DNA of 64,000 bases, from the NCBI GenBank assembly GCA_021776435.1, contig JAJFFW010000025.1:1-64000 (forward strand). Reading direction: 5' to 3'. Shown here piece after piece: positions 9,824 to 18,318 of the stretch; the stretch's first letter is position 1; each line of letters starts with the position of its first letter. The notes beneath the pieces are model-generated. The model was not told the origin of the DNA, ran no database searches, and was given only the letters and a program-made list of their open reading frames with translations. Source of the stretch: Parvularculaceae bacterium (GTDB lineage Bacteria; Pseudomonadota; Alphaproteobacteria; Caulobacterales; Parvularculaceae). The translations under genes and the position numbers were made by a program.

Positions 9824-10687
9824 TCAGACGCCGTCGCGCCCCGCCAGAAACGCCAGCCGTTCAAACAAATGGATATCCTGTTCGTTTTTTAAGAGCGCGC
9901 CATGCAGAGGTGGGATGGCCTTTCGCGGATCATGCTCGCGCAGAACCTCATCGCTGACATCTTCTGACAGAAGTAATTTCAGCCAGTCGAGGAGTTCCGA
10001 CGTAGACGGCTTTTTTTTCAAACCCGGCACGTCGCGGACATTATAGAACGTTTTCAGCGCGTCTGAAATTAGTCGTTTTTTGATCCCTGGGAAGTGCACG
10101 TCAATGATTTCGGTCATCGTGTCCGGATCAGGAAATTTAATGTAGTGGAAAAAGCACCGCCGCAAAAAGGCGTCGGGCAATTCCTTTTCATTATTCGACG
10201 TGATGATGACGATGGGGCGCTGCCTGGCGCGCACGGTTTCGTTCGTCTCGTAGACGAAGAATTCCATGCGGTCGAGTTCCTGCAACAGGTCGTTGGGAAA
10301 CTCGATGTCGGCCTTGTCGATCTCGTCGATCAACAGGACCGGCCGTTCGGGCGCGGTGAAGGCGTCCCACAATTTGCCGCGCTTGATGTAGTTCCTGACG
10401 TCGCGGGCGCGCTCCTCGCCGAGCTGGCCGTCGCGCAGGCGGGCGACCGCGTCATATTCATAAAGCCCCTGATGGGCCTTGGTGGTCGACTTGATGTGCC
10501 ATTCGAGCAGCGGCGCGCCGAGCGCCGTGGCGACCTCCTGAGCGAGCACCGTCTTGCCGGTGCCGGGCTCGCCTTTGACGAGCAAGGGACGCTCAAGCGT
10601 AACGGCGGCGTTGACCGCGATTTTAAGGTCATCGGTGGCGATATAATCCTTGGTGCCGACAAATTTCACAGGGTGACCCTTCATCAT
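9824..10687 (-). CDS. MoxR family AAA+ ATPase
   Basis: A 287-residue MoxR-type ATPase. It shows Walker A GEPGTGKT (residue about 37-44), Walker B VLLIDEIDKAD, sensor 1 IITSNNEKELPDAFLRRC with the arginine finger region, and a C-terminal lid. These ATPases usually act as chaperones that insert metal or cofactor into enzymes together with a von Willebrand factor A protein encoded next door; no such gene is here. I start at ATG 10687 (MMKGHPVKF); the frame extends to a TTG at 10726. The central part is noticeably GC-richer than neighbouring genes. The substrate is unknown. Confidence 0.85.
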   Translation of the reverse strand: MMKGHPVKFVGTKDYIATDDLKIAVNAAVTLERPLLVKGEPGTGKTVLAQEVATALGAPLLEWHIKSTTKAHQGLYEYDAVARLRDGQLGEERARDVRNYIKRGKLWDAFTAPERPVLLIDEIDKADIEFPNDLLQELDRMEFFVYETNETVRARQRPIVIITSNNEKELPDAFLRRCFFHYIKFPDPDTMTEIIDVHFPGIKKRLISDALKTFYNVRDVPGLKKKPSTSELLDWLKLLLSEDVSDEVLREHDPRKAIPPLHGALLKNEQDIHLFERLAFLAGRDGV

Positions 10688-10850
10688 GTGCGCCGAGAAC
10701 TTACCGATGGAGTGCGGTCGCGGCAAGTGAACGACGCAGGATGTGGCGCCGACCTTTATCTGTTCAAATGAGCATTCGCACGGGGACTTTGATCTCTCCG
10801 AAGAAATCCGTCACAGTCCGCCAGATTTCGCCCTGATTATGAGGATTTGC

Positions 10851-13322
10851 ATGAAAAAGATCATCATCGCCGCCATTTCCATTTTGCTGTTTGCCTGCAG
10901 CTCGAAAGAGGACGCATACACAAAAGCAGTGGCGGGGCTCGAAAAACAGACGGGCTTTTTCGATCTTTTTGTCGATAAGAAAGGTGGGCGCGTATTGGCG
11001 CTGTTGCCAGCGCCGGACGAAGAGGGGGTATCGCTGCAATTTATCCACGCGGGCGGACTGACATCGGGGCTCGGCTCCAATCCGGTGGGTCTTGATCGCG
11101 GTTTATTCGATCAAGGGCGGATCATTGCATTTCGCAGCATCGGGGGCCGTTTGATCGCCGAACAGGAGAATTGGAACTACCGGGCAAGCGCCGAAAATGC
11201 GTTGGAAAAACGAGCCATCCGAGAGTCCTTCGCCAGATCATTCTTGTGGTCGTCGGAAATTTTAGCGAAGGGCCCGAACGGCGGCCTTCTGGTTGATTTA
11301 TCCGGCTTTTTAACCCGCGATGCGCTTGATGTGCGCGGCGCCTTGCGGGGCGCTAAGCAGGGCAGCTTTGCAATTGCACAAGACCGCAGTGTCCCCGATG
11401 TTTCCTCTGTGCTCGTCTTTCCAGATAACGTGGAGATCGACGCCTTTTTAACCCTCGAATCCGATGAGCCGGGCAGGGAAGTGATTGCAACCGCAGCCGA
11501 AGGGCGGTCCTTCACCTTGGCGCAACATCATTCATTCGTTCGCCTACCTGCGGCGGGGTTTCAATCACGTATCTTCGATCCGCGCACCGGCGGTATTGAA
11601 ATTCCATACTATGACTTTTCTGCGCCGCTCGACGCCCCTATTGTTAAGGCGTTTGCAAGGCGGTTCCGGTTGGAACGTACTGACCCGGAAGCTGCAAGTG
11701 GGCCTGTAAAAAAACCGATCGTGATTTATGTTGATCCGGGTGCGCCAGAAGACATTCGTGATGCGCTGGTTGAGGGCGCCTCCTGGTGGGCTGAGGCGTT
11801 CGAGAAGGCGGGCTTTGTAGACGCTTATCGCGTTGAGGTGCTGCCAGAAGACGTTCATCCATTTGATGTTCGCTACAATGTCGTCCAGTGGACGCATCGC
11901 CAGACCCGGGGCTGGTCTTATGGGGGTGGTGTTTACGATCCGCGCACCGGTGAAATGATCAAAGCGCATGTCATCTTGGGCAGCCAGCGCGTGCGCCAAG
12001 ACCGAATGATATTCGAAGGACTTGCGGGCGCTGAACGCTCGGGTTCCGGTGCGGATGATGACCCGGTGGTATTGGCGCTGGCGCGGATCCGCCAATTGGC
12101 CGCTCACGAAGTTGGACACACCCTCGGCTTCGGTCATAATTTCGCCGCCTCGTCCATAGGGCGCGCCTCCGTAATGGATTATCCCGCGCCTCATGTTCGT
12201 CCGACCGACCAAGGGGGTTTGGATTTCTCTGAATCCTATGCCATTGGCGCTGGTGAATGGGATAAGTTCGCGGTCAAATGGCTTTATACTGAAATACTGG
12301 CGGGTTCGGAAGAAAATGCGGCTCTGGATCAAATTGTCCGCGATGGATACGCAGCTGGAATGCGTTTTGTCGGAGACAATGACGCCCGTTCCATCGGAAC
12401 CGCGCATCCGAACGCAAGCCTGTGGGATAATGGTTCGGACCCGGTCATCGCACTTGAAGAAGCGTTGGCGGTCCGGCGCATAGCGCTGGCGGGATTTGGG
12501 CCGAGGGTATTGAAAGATCGCCGCCGCCTATCCGATCTGCGCCAGGTTATTGTGCCGATCTATCTCTATCATCGCTATCAGGTTGAGGCAGCGGCGAAAC
12601 TCGTCGGCGGCGTCAATTTCAATTATGGCCTGAAGGATGATGGTTTGGCGCCATCCGAGCCCGTTTCGGCTGAAGACCAGAGGCGCGCGCTTGGTGTTCT
12701 TTTGCAAACGCTCGACCCCGCCATGCTCGATTTACCTGATGGGCTTTTGAATCGTCTTTCTCCACGGTTTGGTGGGTTCGGGCCCCTATCGGGTGGCGGA
12801 GAGACGTTCAAAGGCGCTGCAGAGCCGCTTTTTGATGTGGTGGCGGCTGCGGATTCTGCCGGTAGCGGGACGTTCAATGCGCTGCTCCACCCAGCCCGCG
12901 TTAGCCGTCTTGTTGAGCAAAACCGACGCGATCCTGCAGCCCTTGGCTTGGACGAGATGCTGGATATGCTCGAAATCAAAATTTTTACTGAGCCTTCGAC
13001 GCGTAGACATCGCGCTATCGCACAAGTCTTACAGACGCGGTTTATCTCGACACTGATTGATTTGTCATTGAGTGAGGCCTCGTCACCAGCCGCACAAGCA
13101 TTGGCGGATGCCGAATTACGAAAGTTACGCGGGCGTCTTGCTCCTGCTTTGTTTGGTGGAGATGAGCTGGTGCGGGCGCATCGCGAATGGTTGCTTGCGC
13201 GTGTTGGCGCGCATTTGGATCGAGCGGCCAATCCGGTATCGCCTTCAATTTCAGCGCCGGAAACACCACCAGGAAGCCCGATCGGAGCTGGATTCATGGA
13301 GACTTGTTGGCATTGTGACTAG
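10851..13322 (+). CDS. Zinc-dependent metalloprotease lipoprotein (metzincin type)
   Basis: An 823-residue exported protein. It starts with a leader ending LLFACSS, a lipobox, so it is probably a lipoprotein facing the periplasm or surface. The long N-terminal region resembles the DUF5117/5118 segments found before metzincin domains in this family. The catalytic motif HEVGHTLGFGH (first His about residue 419) fits HExxHxxGxxH, and SVMDYP about 20 residues later is the Met-turn. The start ATG 10851 is preceded by GAGGA at good spacing; longer in-frame starts lack one. The stop TAG (13320-13322) lies inside the CTAG that begins the adjacent palindromic repeat. The substrate is unknown. Confidence 0.85.
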   Translation: MKKIIIAAISILLFACSSKEDAYTKAVAGLEKQTGFFDLFVDKKGGRVLALLPAPDEEGVSLQFIHAGGLTSGLGSNPVGLDRGLFDQGRIIAFRSIGGRLIAEQENWNYRASAENALEKRAIRESFARSFLWSSEILAKGPNGGLLVDLSGFLTRDALDVRGALRGAKQGSFAIAQDRSVPDVSSVLVFPDNVEIDAFLTLESDEPGREVIATAAEGRSFTLAQHHSFVRLPAAGFQSRIFDPRTGGIEIPYYDFSAPLDAPIVKAFARRFRLERTDPEAASGPVKKPIVIYVDPGAPEDIRDALVEGASWWAEAFEKAGFVDAYRVEVLPEDVHPFDVRYNVVQWTHRQTRGWSYGGGVYDPRTGEMIKAHVILGSQRVRQDRMIFEGLAGAERSGSGADDDPVVLALARIRQLAAHEVGHTLGFGHNFAASSIGRASVMDYPAPHVRPTDQGGLDFSESYAIGAGEWDKFAVKWLYTEILAGSEENAALDQIVRDGYAAGMRFVGDNDARSIGTAHPNASLWDNGSDPVIALEEALAVRRIALAGFGPRVLKDRRRLSDLRQVIVPIYLYHRYQVEAAAKLVGGVNFNYGLKDDGLAPSEPVSAEDQRRALGVLLQTLDPAMLDLPDGLLNRLSPRFGGFGPLSGGGETFKGAAEPLFDVVAAADSAGSGTFNALLHPARVSRLVEQNRRDPAALGLDEMLDMLEIKIFTEPSTRRHRAIAQVLQTRFISTLIDLSLSEASSPAAQALADAELRKLRGRLAPALFGGDELVRAHREWLLARVGAHLDRAANPVSPSISAPETPPGSPIGAGFMETCWHCD

Positions 13323-13394
13323 TGTCCCGAATCCGAAGTTCGTTACATTATGCAGCACGCTCAAGACGAACTTCGGATTCGATAAGGACACTAG
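13319..13394. repeat. Palindromic repeat, copy 1
   Basis: A 76-base near-palindrome bounded by CTAG on both sides: left arm CTAGTGTCC..GAATCCGAAG, right arm CTTCGGATTC....GGACACTAG, with an inner conserved segment TTCGTTACATTA. It overlaps the stop codon of the metalloprotease. Copy 2, 13 bases away, is the same element in inverted orientation. Confidence 0.85.
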
Positions 13395-13407
13395 CAAGTT
13401 TATGATT

Positions 13408-13484
13408 CTAGTGTGGTTTTGGATTTGAAATTCGTTGTGAGCAAGCTGCGAATTATGTAACGAACTTCAAATCCACCACACTAG
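13408..13484. repeat. Palindromic repeat, copy 2, inverted relative to copy 1
   Basis: A 77-base element with CTAG ends. Read on the minus strand it aligns along its whole length with copy 1 (shared GAAGTTCGTTACAT and GCAGC..GCTCA). The outer stem bases differ but still pair: GG/CC instead of CC/GG next to CTAGTGT, and TT/AA for CC/GG further in. The result is two linked hairpins between the metalloprotease and flhF. Confidence 0.85.
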
Positions 13485-13602
13485 CCTGGAGCGCAAAGCC
13501 AGAAACGATTCTGAACGCCTGATCTGGCATATTCTCTCGATACCGGCGCCGTCAGACGATGCGCGCCTTGTGCTCAGTGTCGGCAAACCAAACAGCGTGG
13601 CG

Positions 13603-14715
13603 TCAGCCCATCCGTCCGGGTCGACTGGCCAGGAGACGGCGCGCCAGGAAATCGGGACTTGCATCAAGAAGACCTTCAGAAATGAAAGGCGTTTCAGAAA
13701 GATGCGCCAGCGCCAACCCGCCTTCGAAAGCGGCGTTCAGCCCGGCGCCAACGCGTTTTGCGGAATCAAATTTTGTTAAAATGCAGCGCTTGGCGCCAAA
13801 CTGGCGAAAGGTGATCGCCCAATCCGCATATTCGTCGGCGTCTCCTGTCGCCGGCAATACCAGGACTGTCTCCGCGCTGGCCGCTTCCTGAAAACTCTTC
13901 AGCGCCGAAAAGTCTCCCGCGTCATAAGGGTTAACACCTGGCGTATCCAGAACGACAACCCCGTGAGGTCGTTTTGAGCGCATCATCTGAGTCACGTCGA
14001 GGGGGCTTTCAACAATAAAATAATCAGCCCCAAGGGATTCTCCATAAGAACGGATTTGATCTATCGCACCGGCGCGACCGACATCGGCTGTCAGCATGAA
14101 AGCAGCTTCGCCATGGTCAATCGCTGCAGCTGCGAGTTTTGCCGCCGAAGATGTTTTTCCAGCGCCGGTCGGCCCGACGAGCATGATGGGCGTTGCTGGT
14201 GAAAAATGGAGCGGCGCGAATATAAAGGTCTCGGCGAAAGCGGATTGGAGTCGCAAGAGATCGTCGTCGACACGGGCGCGCCGGGCGCCGTCAACGAGAG
14301 CTGTCAGCAAGGCGTCTCCGATACCGTGCGGGCGAAGGATTTCCGCCATGCCTTTGACCAGTGGGTCGCCTTCATCAATGCTGCTTGCACCGCGCCCACG
14401 CGTCAACTCGCCTCGCAGACGCGCCAATGCGTCTTCTGAAAACCGGCGTTCGATGGATTCATTCAAACGTGCGCCGGGGGCGGACCTGATGGCGTCCTCG
14501 TCAATCGCACTTCTTGCATCGGAGCCAAAACTGGGCGTCGCCACGGTATCTGGCTTTGCTTCAAGCTCTACCTTATGGGCGGTCCGGTCAGTTGCTGAAA
14601 CCTCTATATCGCCGCTCGGCAGTTCCCGCTCAGAGACAATCACTGCTTTTTCCCCCAAGGCGCGAAACGCCTTTTGTTTCGCGGCTTCACGTGTGGAGGC
14701 AATGAACTTCATCAT
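13603..14715 (-). CDS. flhF: Flagellar biosynthesis GTPase FlhF
   Basis: A 370-residue SRP-type GTPase that helps place flagella at the cell pole. The N-terminal basic segment MMKFIASTREAAKQKAFRALG is typical of FlhF. A variable middle follows, then the NG domain with GPTGAGKTSSAAKLA (about residue 180), the G3 region VVVLDTPG, and TKFDSAKRVG near residue 315. The ribosome site is weak. No flhA, fliA or fleN gene is adjacent; the nearest related gene is sciP, about 300 bases away on the same strand. The lone copy may be part of a dispersed flagellar gene set. Confidence 0.87.
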   Translation of the reverse strand: MMKFIASTREAAKQKAFRALGEKAVIVSERELPSGDIEVSATDRTAHKVELEAKPDTVATPSFGSDARSAIDEDAIRSAPGARLNESIERRFSEDALARLRGELTRGRGASSIDEGDPLVKGMAEILRPHGIGDALLTALVDGARRARVDDDLLRLQSAFAETFIFAPLHFSPATPIMLVGPTGAGKTSSAAKLAAAAIDHGEAAFMLTADVGRAGAIDQIRSYGESLGADYFIVESPLDVTQMMRSKRPHGVVVLDTPGVNPYDAGDFSALKSFQEAASAETVLVLPATGDADEYADWAITFRQFGAKRCILTKFDSAKRVGAGLNAAFEGGLALAHLSETPFISEGLLDASPDFLARRLLASRPGRMG

Positions 14716-14762
14716 GAAAGAGACTTTACTATTCGGGTCTGACTCAACTTTGGGGAGTTAGT

Positions 14763-14921
14763 ATGGGCGTGAAATTGAAAATGCGAAAGGACCAAGACAA
14801 GCAATCGACCCCACGCCACGACCGACCGACCGAAAATGCGGTTGCTACTGCGGATTATGAGGATGAATATCTATCATCACCTGGCCCGACACCATTTAAC
14901 ATGAGGAGCGCCGCTTGCTAG
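14763..14921 (+). CDS. Small hypothetical protein, 52 residues
   Basis: A short ORF from ATG 14763 to TAG 14919-14921, divergent from flhF. It is preceded by TTGGGGAG with five bases before the ATG, one of the better ribosome sites in the window. The product begins MGVKLKMRKDQDKQ, is polar and charged, and has an acidic middle (DYEDEYL) and no membrane segment. I do not recognise it. Its position between flhF and sciP suggests a motility or cell-cycle link, but that is inference. Confidence 0.5.
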   Translation: MGVKLKMRKDQDKQSTPRHDRPTENAVATADYEDEYLSSPGPTPFNMRSAAC

Positions 14922-14944
14922 CCCGTATTGAAAATCAATACCGG

Positions 14945-14974
14945 AAGAAAAAAGCCCGCGCATAGAGCGCGGGC
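14945..14974 (-). terminator. Rho-independent terminator after sciP
   Basis: On the minus strand, GCCCGCGC-TCTAT-GCGCGGGC (14954-14974) is followed by six T and a T-rich run (14945-14953). It lies 30 bases past the sciP stop. The same hairpin could weakly end the plus-strand small ORF from the other side. Confidence 0.85.
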
Positions 14975-15004
14975 CAGATCTCTTCAGGGGCAATGAAGAA
15001 GATC

Positions 15005-15298
15005 TCAACGGTATTGTTGAACGCGTGTCGCTCGCAGGCCGGGTAATCCAAATTGATCAATGGCCTTTTGCCAGCAGAGAAATTCCTCCACGGTCAATGT
15101 GTATCGGTCGCAGGCTTCTTCCAGAGTTAGAAGTCCACCGCGTACTGCGGCGACAACTTCACCCTTACGGCGGATAACCCATCTTTTGGTATTGGCTGGC
15201 GGCAAATCCGCAAGCGTGAGCGGTGTGCCGTCTGGCCCTATGACGAAGGGCTCTTTCCGGGGGGGGGGCGGCGCGATTTGTTTTGCGGCGACGGTCAT
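15005..15298 (-). CDS. sciP: CtrA inhibitor SciP (DUF1153)
   Basis: A 97-residue small helix-turn-helix protein. The core VIGPDGTPLTLADLPP, TKRWVIRRKGEVVAAVRGG, EEACDRYTLTVEEFL and the C-terminal TRVQQYR match the SciP family almost throughout. In Caulobacter SciP binds CtrA on DNA and blocks activation of CtrA-dependent cell-cycle and flagellar promoters. The N-terminus carries a Pro-rich stretch coded by a run of ten C (G on the plus strand, 15259-15268). An intrinsic terminator follows the gene. Its presence implies that the CtrA cell-cycle circuit operates in this organism. Confidence 0.93.
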   Translation of the reverse strand: MTVAAKQIAPPPPRKEPFVIGPDGTPLTLADLPPANTKRWVIRRKGEVVAAVRGGLLTLEEACDRYTLTVEEFLCWQKAIDQFGLPGLRATRVQQYR

Positions 15299-15806
15299 TA
15301 GCGCTCAATCCTTTACATACGCAACTGTGATGTAAGCGACACTAAAGCTATGATTTTAAAAAACGGCAAAAACTTAGGGTAAATGCTTCAGTATGCCATT
15401 GATTAAATATCAACAACTGAGGTCATTGAGCTGTGCCAATATGCAAAATGTCCCATGGCGGAACAAAATTCACTATAACTCATCACGAAAGTCTGTCCCA
15501 TAACATTTCTCAATATAAAATAAATGTGAGTCGAATTTCGAACTTAAAATATAATTATGGGTGAGCCACATAAATCCTTACCCGGATATTGATAATATCA
15601 TATCAATTGTCCGCGCTGGGACACGATGTCGCTGCCAGACATTAGCTTCTCCCCCGTATTTAAGCCGATATATAAAGTTTGTATCTCAAAAACCCTGTTC
15701 GATGGGGAATGTGCGTTTTTATGCGTTAACCTGGTTTTTGCTCGAACTGAGCTATGATCAGATCTCCAGAAGAATGTTTTTCGATAATCATGATGGCGAG
15801 CTATAA
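15299..15806. other. AT-rich intergenic region between sciP and the PilZ gene
   Basis: About 508 bases, clearly more AT-rich than the surrounding genes. I looked for paired TTAA half-sites (CtrA boxes) and saw only single ones. An 81-codon frame at 15561-15806 has no ribosome site or recognisable composition, so I do not call it. The region presumably holds divergent promoters for sciP and the PilZ gene. Confidence 0.4.
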
Positions 15807-16139
15807 ATGAAGAAGAAAATGCTTGCGAACCGGCTGAATGCGATCCGGGACACCCAAACGGTTGTCAGCATTATGCCTGGGCGAAAAGAGTCCTCCATCA
15901 ATGATCGATCAGAAGTTCGTGAGACTGTCTTTAAATTCGGGACAGTCATTTTTTCCTCAAACAGGTGCTTTGACTGTATAATTCTGGATATGCATAAGCA
16001 CGGCGCACGAATAAGGCTTCGTGGCGCGCCCGATTTGCCGCAATCTTTAGTCCTTTCTATTCCAGGCCTAGGTTTGAGATCTCAGGCAGAGGTCATTTGG
16101 CGGCGGGGAGAAGAAACCGGTTTGAGGCTTATCTCTTAA
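15807..16139 (+). CDS. PilZ domain protein
   Basis: A 110-residue protein made essentially of one PilZ domain. RSEVR (residues about 35-39) corresponds to the RxxxR motif. CIILDMHKHGARIRL corresponds to the D/NxSxxG strand, but with His in place of the Ser. The final strand is AEVIWRRGEETGLRL. PilZ domains often bind cyclic di-GMP; the altered second motif makes binding uncertain. The start could be ATG 15807 or the fourth-codon-downstream ATG 15819. It lies close to flhF and sciP, consistent with a motility or surface role. Confidence 0.72.
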   Translation: MKKKMLANRLNAIRDTQTVVSIMPGRKESSINDRSEVRETVFKFGTVIFSSNRCFDCIILDMHKHGARIRLRGAPDLPQSLVLSIPGLGLRSQAEVIWRRGEETGLRLIS

Positions 16140-16163
16140 TCAGGCCCGCCTGTGGAGATAGCC

Positions 16164-17393
16164 ATGGCCGTTGCCGCCCCTCTGGCTTTCAGGGGCTACG
16201 GACACTATGTTCCGCTCGTCATGAGCAAAACTCTCGATATTACGTCTGTTAGGGTCCCCAGGATCGATCTCGATGTGCCCGCCGGGTCCCGCGTCGTCGT
16301 CGCCATGTCCGGCGGGGTCGATTCGTCGGTGACTGCGGCGCTTTGCAAGCTCTCAGGGTATGATGTTGTTGGCGTTACTTTACAGCTTTATGACCACGGC
16401 GCCGCCATTCAGAAAAAAGGCGCGTGCTGCGCAGGTCAAGACATACATGATGCGCGCCGCGTAGCTGAACGTCTCGGCATTCCCCATTACGTTCTCGATT
16501 ATGAAGACCGCTTTTCGCAAGCTGTGATGGAGGACTTCGCGGACACCTATCTCGCGGGGGCGACGCCGATACCCTGCATACGGTGTAACGAGCGCGTAAA
16601 GTTTAAAGACTTGCTTTCTACTGCGCGCGATCTTGGCGGCGTTGCGATGGCGACCGGTCATTATATTCGCCGCACGATGAGTTCAAACGGGCCGGAACTG
16701 AGACGGGCCTACGATCCGGCGCGTGATCAGAGCTATTTCCTGTTTTCGACCAGTCGTGAACAGCTTGAATTTCTTCGGTTCCCACTCGGTGATTTACCCA
16801 AGGACGACGTGCGCGCCATCGCCGGTGAATTTGGTCTTTCCGTCGCTGATAAACCTGACAGTCAGGACATATGTTTTGTGCCTGAGGGCAAATATGCCTC
16901 TGTCGTCGAACGTTTACGACCGGGGGCCGCTGAGCCGGGTGATATCGTACATCTCGATGGTGAGGTGATGGGGCGCCATCCAGGTGTCATTCACTACACA
17001 GTCGGTCAACGTCGCGGATTGGGCGTTGCGACGGGCGAGCCATTATATGTTGTGGCGTTGAATGCTGACGCGCATACCGTGATCGTCGGTCCGCGTGAAG
17101 CCCTTTTGACGCGACGCATCCATTTAAAAGACGTCACCTGGATAGGCGATGGCGACGGAGTGGCGGCGGCAAAAACAAATATGCCGATCGCCGTAAAGGT
17201 TCGATCAACGCGTCCCCCAACGTTAGCGCACTTAAAATGGGATGAAATCGACGATCGAGGCGGTTGGACAGTCGAGCTGGATACACCGGAGGAAGGCGTT
17301 GCTCCGGGGCAGGCTTGTGTTTTTTATTCACCGGAATCCGGTCATGGCCGTGTGCTCGGCGGTGGATGGATTACTCACACCGATAGTGCGTAA
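16164..17393 (+). CDS. mnmA: tRNA-specific 2-thiouridylase MnmA
   Basis: A 409-residue enzyme that thiolates uridine 34 of the Lys, Glu and Gln tRNAs. It shows the PP-loop [10 protein letters not shown] (about residue 50), the catalytic Cys region [14 protein letters not shown], the second Cys in [11 protein letters not shown], and the conserved [11 protein letters not shown] block, all in order at normal spacing. I start at ATG 16164, which has GGAGA seven bases upstream; a GTG at 16152 is in frame. The N-terminal extension of about 50 residues before the PP-loop is longer than in E. coli. Confidence 0.95.
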   Translation: MAVAAPLAFRGYGHYVPLVMSKTLDITSVRVPRIDLDVPAGSRVVVAMSGGVDSSVTAALCKLSGYDVVGVTLQLYDHGAAIQKKGACCAGQDIHDARRVAERLGIPHYVLDYEDRFSQAVMEDFADTYLAGATPIPCIRCNERVKFKDLLSTARDLGGVAMATGHYIRRTMSSNGPELRRAYDPARDQSYFLFSTSREQLEFLRFPLGDLPKDDVRAIAGEFGLSVADKPDSQDICFVPEGKYASVVERLRPGAAEPGDIVHLDGEVMGRHPGVIHYTVGQRRGLGVATGEPLYVVALNADAHTVIVGPREALLTRRIHLKDVTWIGDGDGVAAAKTNMPIAVKVRSTRPPTLAHLKWDEIDDRGGWTVELDTPEEGVAPGQACVFYSPESGHGRVLGGGWITHTDSA

Positions 17394-17738
17394 TCCGAAC
17401 GGTTCTGCCATTGGGACTGTCAAATAGAGCCTCGAGCGATAAATTTGCATCATAGACGCCAACCATACTCCGCACATTCCCGCGCCAGCGGGAATCCAGA
17501 AAACAAAGAAGACATGGATCCCCGCTGGCGCGGGGATGTGCGGGAATAAATTCAATGAATCGGAATAAACGTCCGATGCTATGAGATCGGTCTCCATAGT
17601 TCTAGCAGGAATACCAATTGCCTGTAACCGGTCCTGCATCGTATAGCGCGCCATAGTCGTGCAGGCGGTGATAAAGAGAGAGCTTGAAAGTGCAATGATA
17701 ATAAAGCGGCGCCTCGTGATTCCCTCCTGTTCATCCAT
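17328..17738 (-). CDS. Damaged small lipoprotein ORF containing a palindromic repeat
   Basis: The first 60 or so codons look real: [28 protein letters not shown] is a leader with an Arg cluster and a lipobox (ITAC), followed by [19 protein letters not shown]. After that the frame runs straight through the inverted repeat at 17470-17543 (coding HIPAPAGIH...[10 protein letters not shown]) and then 66 bases into the antisense of mnmA. The natural C-terminus has probably been lost or replaced by repeat insertion. The function is unknown; the start has GGAG about 11 bases upstream. Confidence 0.4.
   Translation of the reverse strand: MDEQEGITRRRFIIIALSSSLFITACTTMARYTMQDRLQAIGIPARTMETDLIASDVYSDSLNLFPHIPAPAGIHVFFVFWIPAGAGMCGVWLASMMQIYRSRLYLTVPMAEPFGLRTIGVSNPSTAEHTAMTGFR
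17470..17543. repeat. Inverted repeat, 29-base arms
   Basis: The left arm begins CCGCACATTCCCGCGCCAGC and the right arm is its complement with two mismatches, separated by about 16 bases. The GC-rich core (CCCGCGCCAGCGGG) resembles short dispersed intergenic palindromes common in proteobacteria. It lies inside the lipoprotein frame. Confidence 0.8.
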
Positions 17739-17942
17739 TGTCTACAGGCTCCAGTGGGCCTGGTAAGAACGTGTAAGCGACATGCCGTTCGTAAGATGGC
17801 GTCACAGACAATCCAATGAATGCGATGACATGCTATTCTTGGTAGATGCGGGAAGGCAAGGTGCAGGTTGTTGCGCGCCATGATCAGCTTGCAACTGGAA
17901 GCGATTTCGTTCAGTACCGGCGCTGAAATTTAGGAAGTATCG

Positions 17943-18311
17943 ATGGCTAAGAATAAATATGATTGTCTAAAGTGTTCGGCATATTGCTGTTCCTACACAC
18001 ATATTCCCGCGACGAAGACCGATATCAAACGGCTCGCCAAGTATATGAATGTCAGTGAGGAGGAGGCGCGCAAGAAATACACAAAAAAAGGTGACAAAGA
18101 AAATCCGCGCGTCCTGCGCCACACCTATGACGAACACTTTACTTCGAGCTGCATGTTCCTCGATAAAGAAACCCGCAATTGCACGATTTATGATGGACGG
18201 CCGAAAATCTGCCGTGAATTTCCTACTCAGACACGTTGTGGTTATTATGATTTCCTGATGTTCGAGCGTGAGGTCCAAGACGACCCCGAGTGGATCGCGA
18301 CAACCGATTGA
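17943..18311 (+). CDS. YkgJ family cysteine cluster protein
   Basis: A 122-residue protein of the YkgJ (putative zinc/iron-chelating) family. It begins with a Cys cluster CLKCSAYCC and has further Cys in SSCMFLD, NCTIYDGRPKICREFP and TRCGYYDF, the usual order for this family. A metal or Fe-S cluster is expected; the biochemical role is not established. AGGAAG lies six bases upstream of the ATG. The FAD oxidoreductase starts 7 bases past its stop, so the two are probably cotranscribed. Confidence 0.8.
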   Translation: MAKNKYDCLKCSAYCCSYTHIPATKTDIKRLAKYMNVSEEEARKKYTKKGDKENPRVLRHTYDEHFTSSCMFLDKETRNCTIYDGRPKICREFPTQTRCGYYDFLMFEREVQDDPEWIATTD

Positions 18312-18318
18312 CCCGATT

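Noticed and set aside
10094-10771. Long plus-strand ORF opposite the MoxR ATPase
   Set aside because: It is antisense to a gene with intact AAA+ motifs; the open frame results from GC-rich codon use.
11565-12407. Long minus-strand ORF inside the metalloprotease gene
   Set aside because: The plus-strand frame carries HExxHxxGxxH and the Met-turn; the other is its shadow.
13319-13484. CRISPR-like array or insertion sequence
   Set aside because: Only two inverted copies with no spacers of equal size and no transposase; they are palindromic repeats.
15561-15806. 81-codon ORF before the PilZ gene
   Set aside because: No ribosome site, AT-rich chance composition and no recognisable segment.
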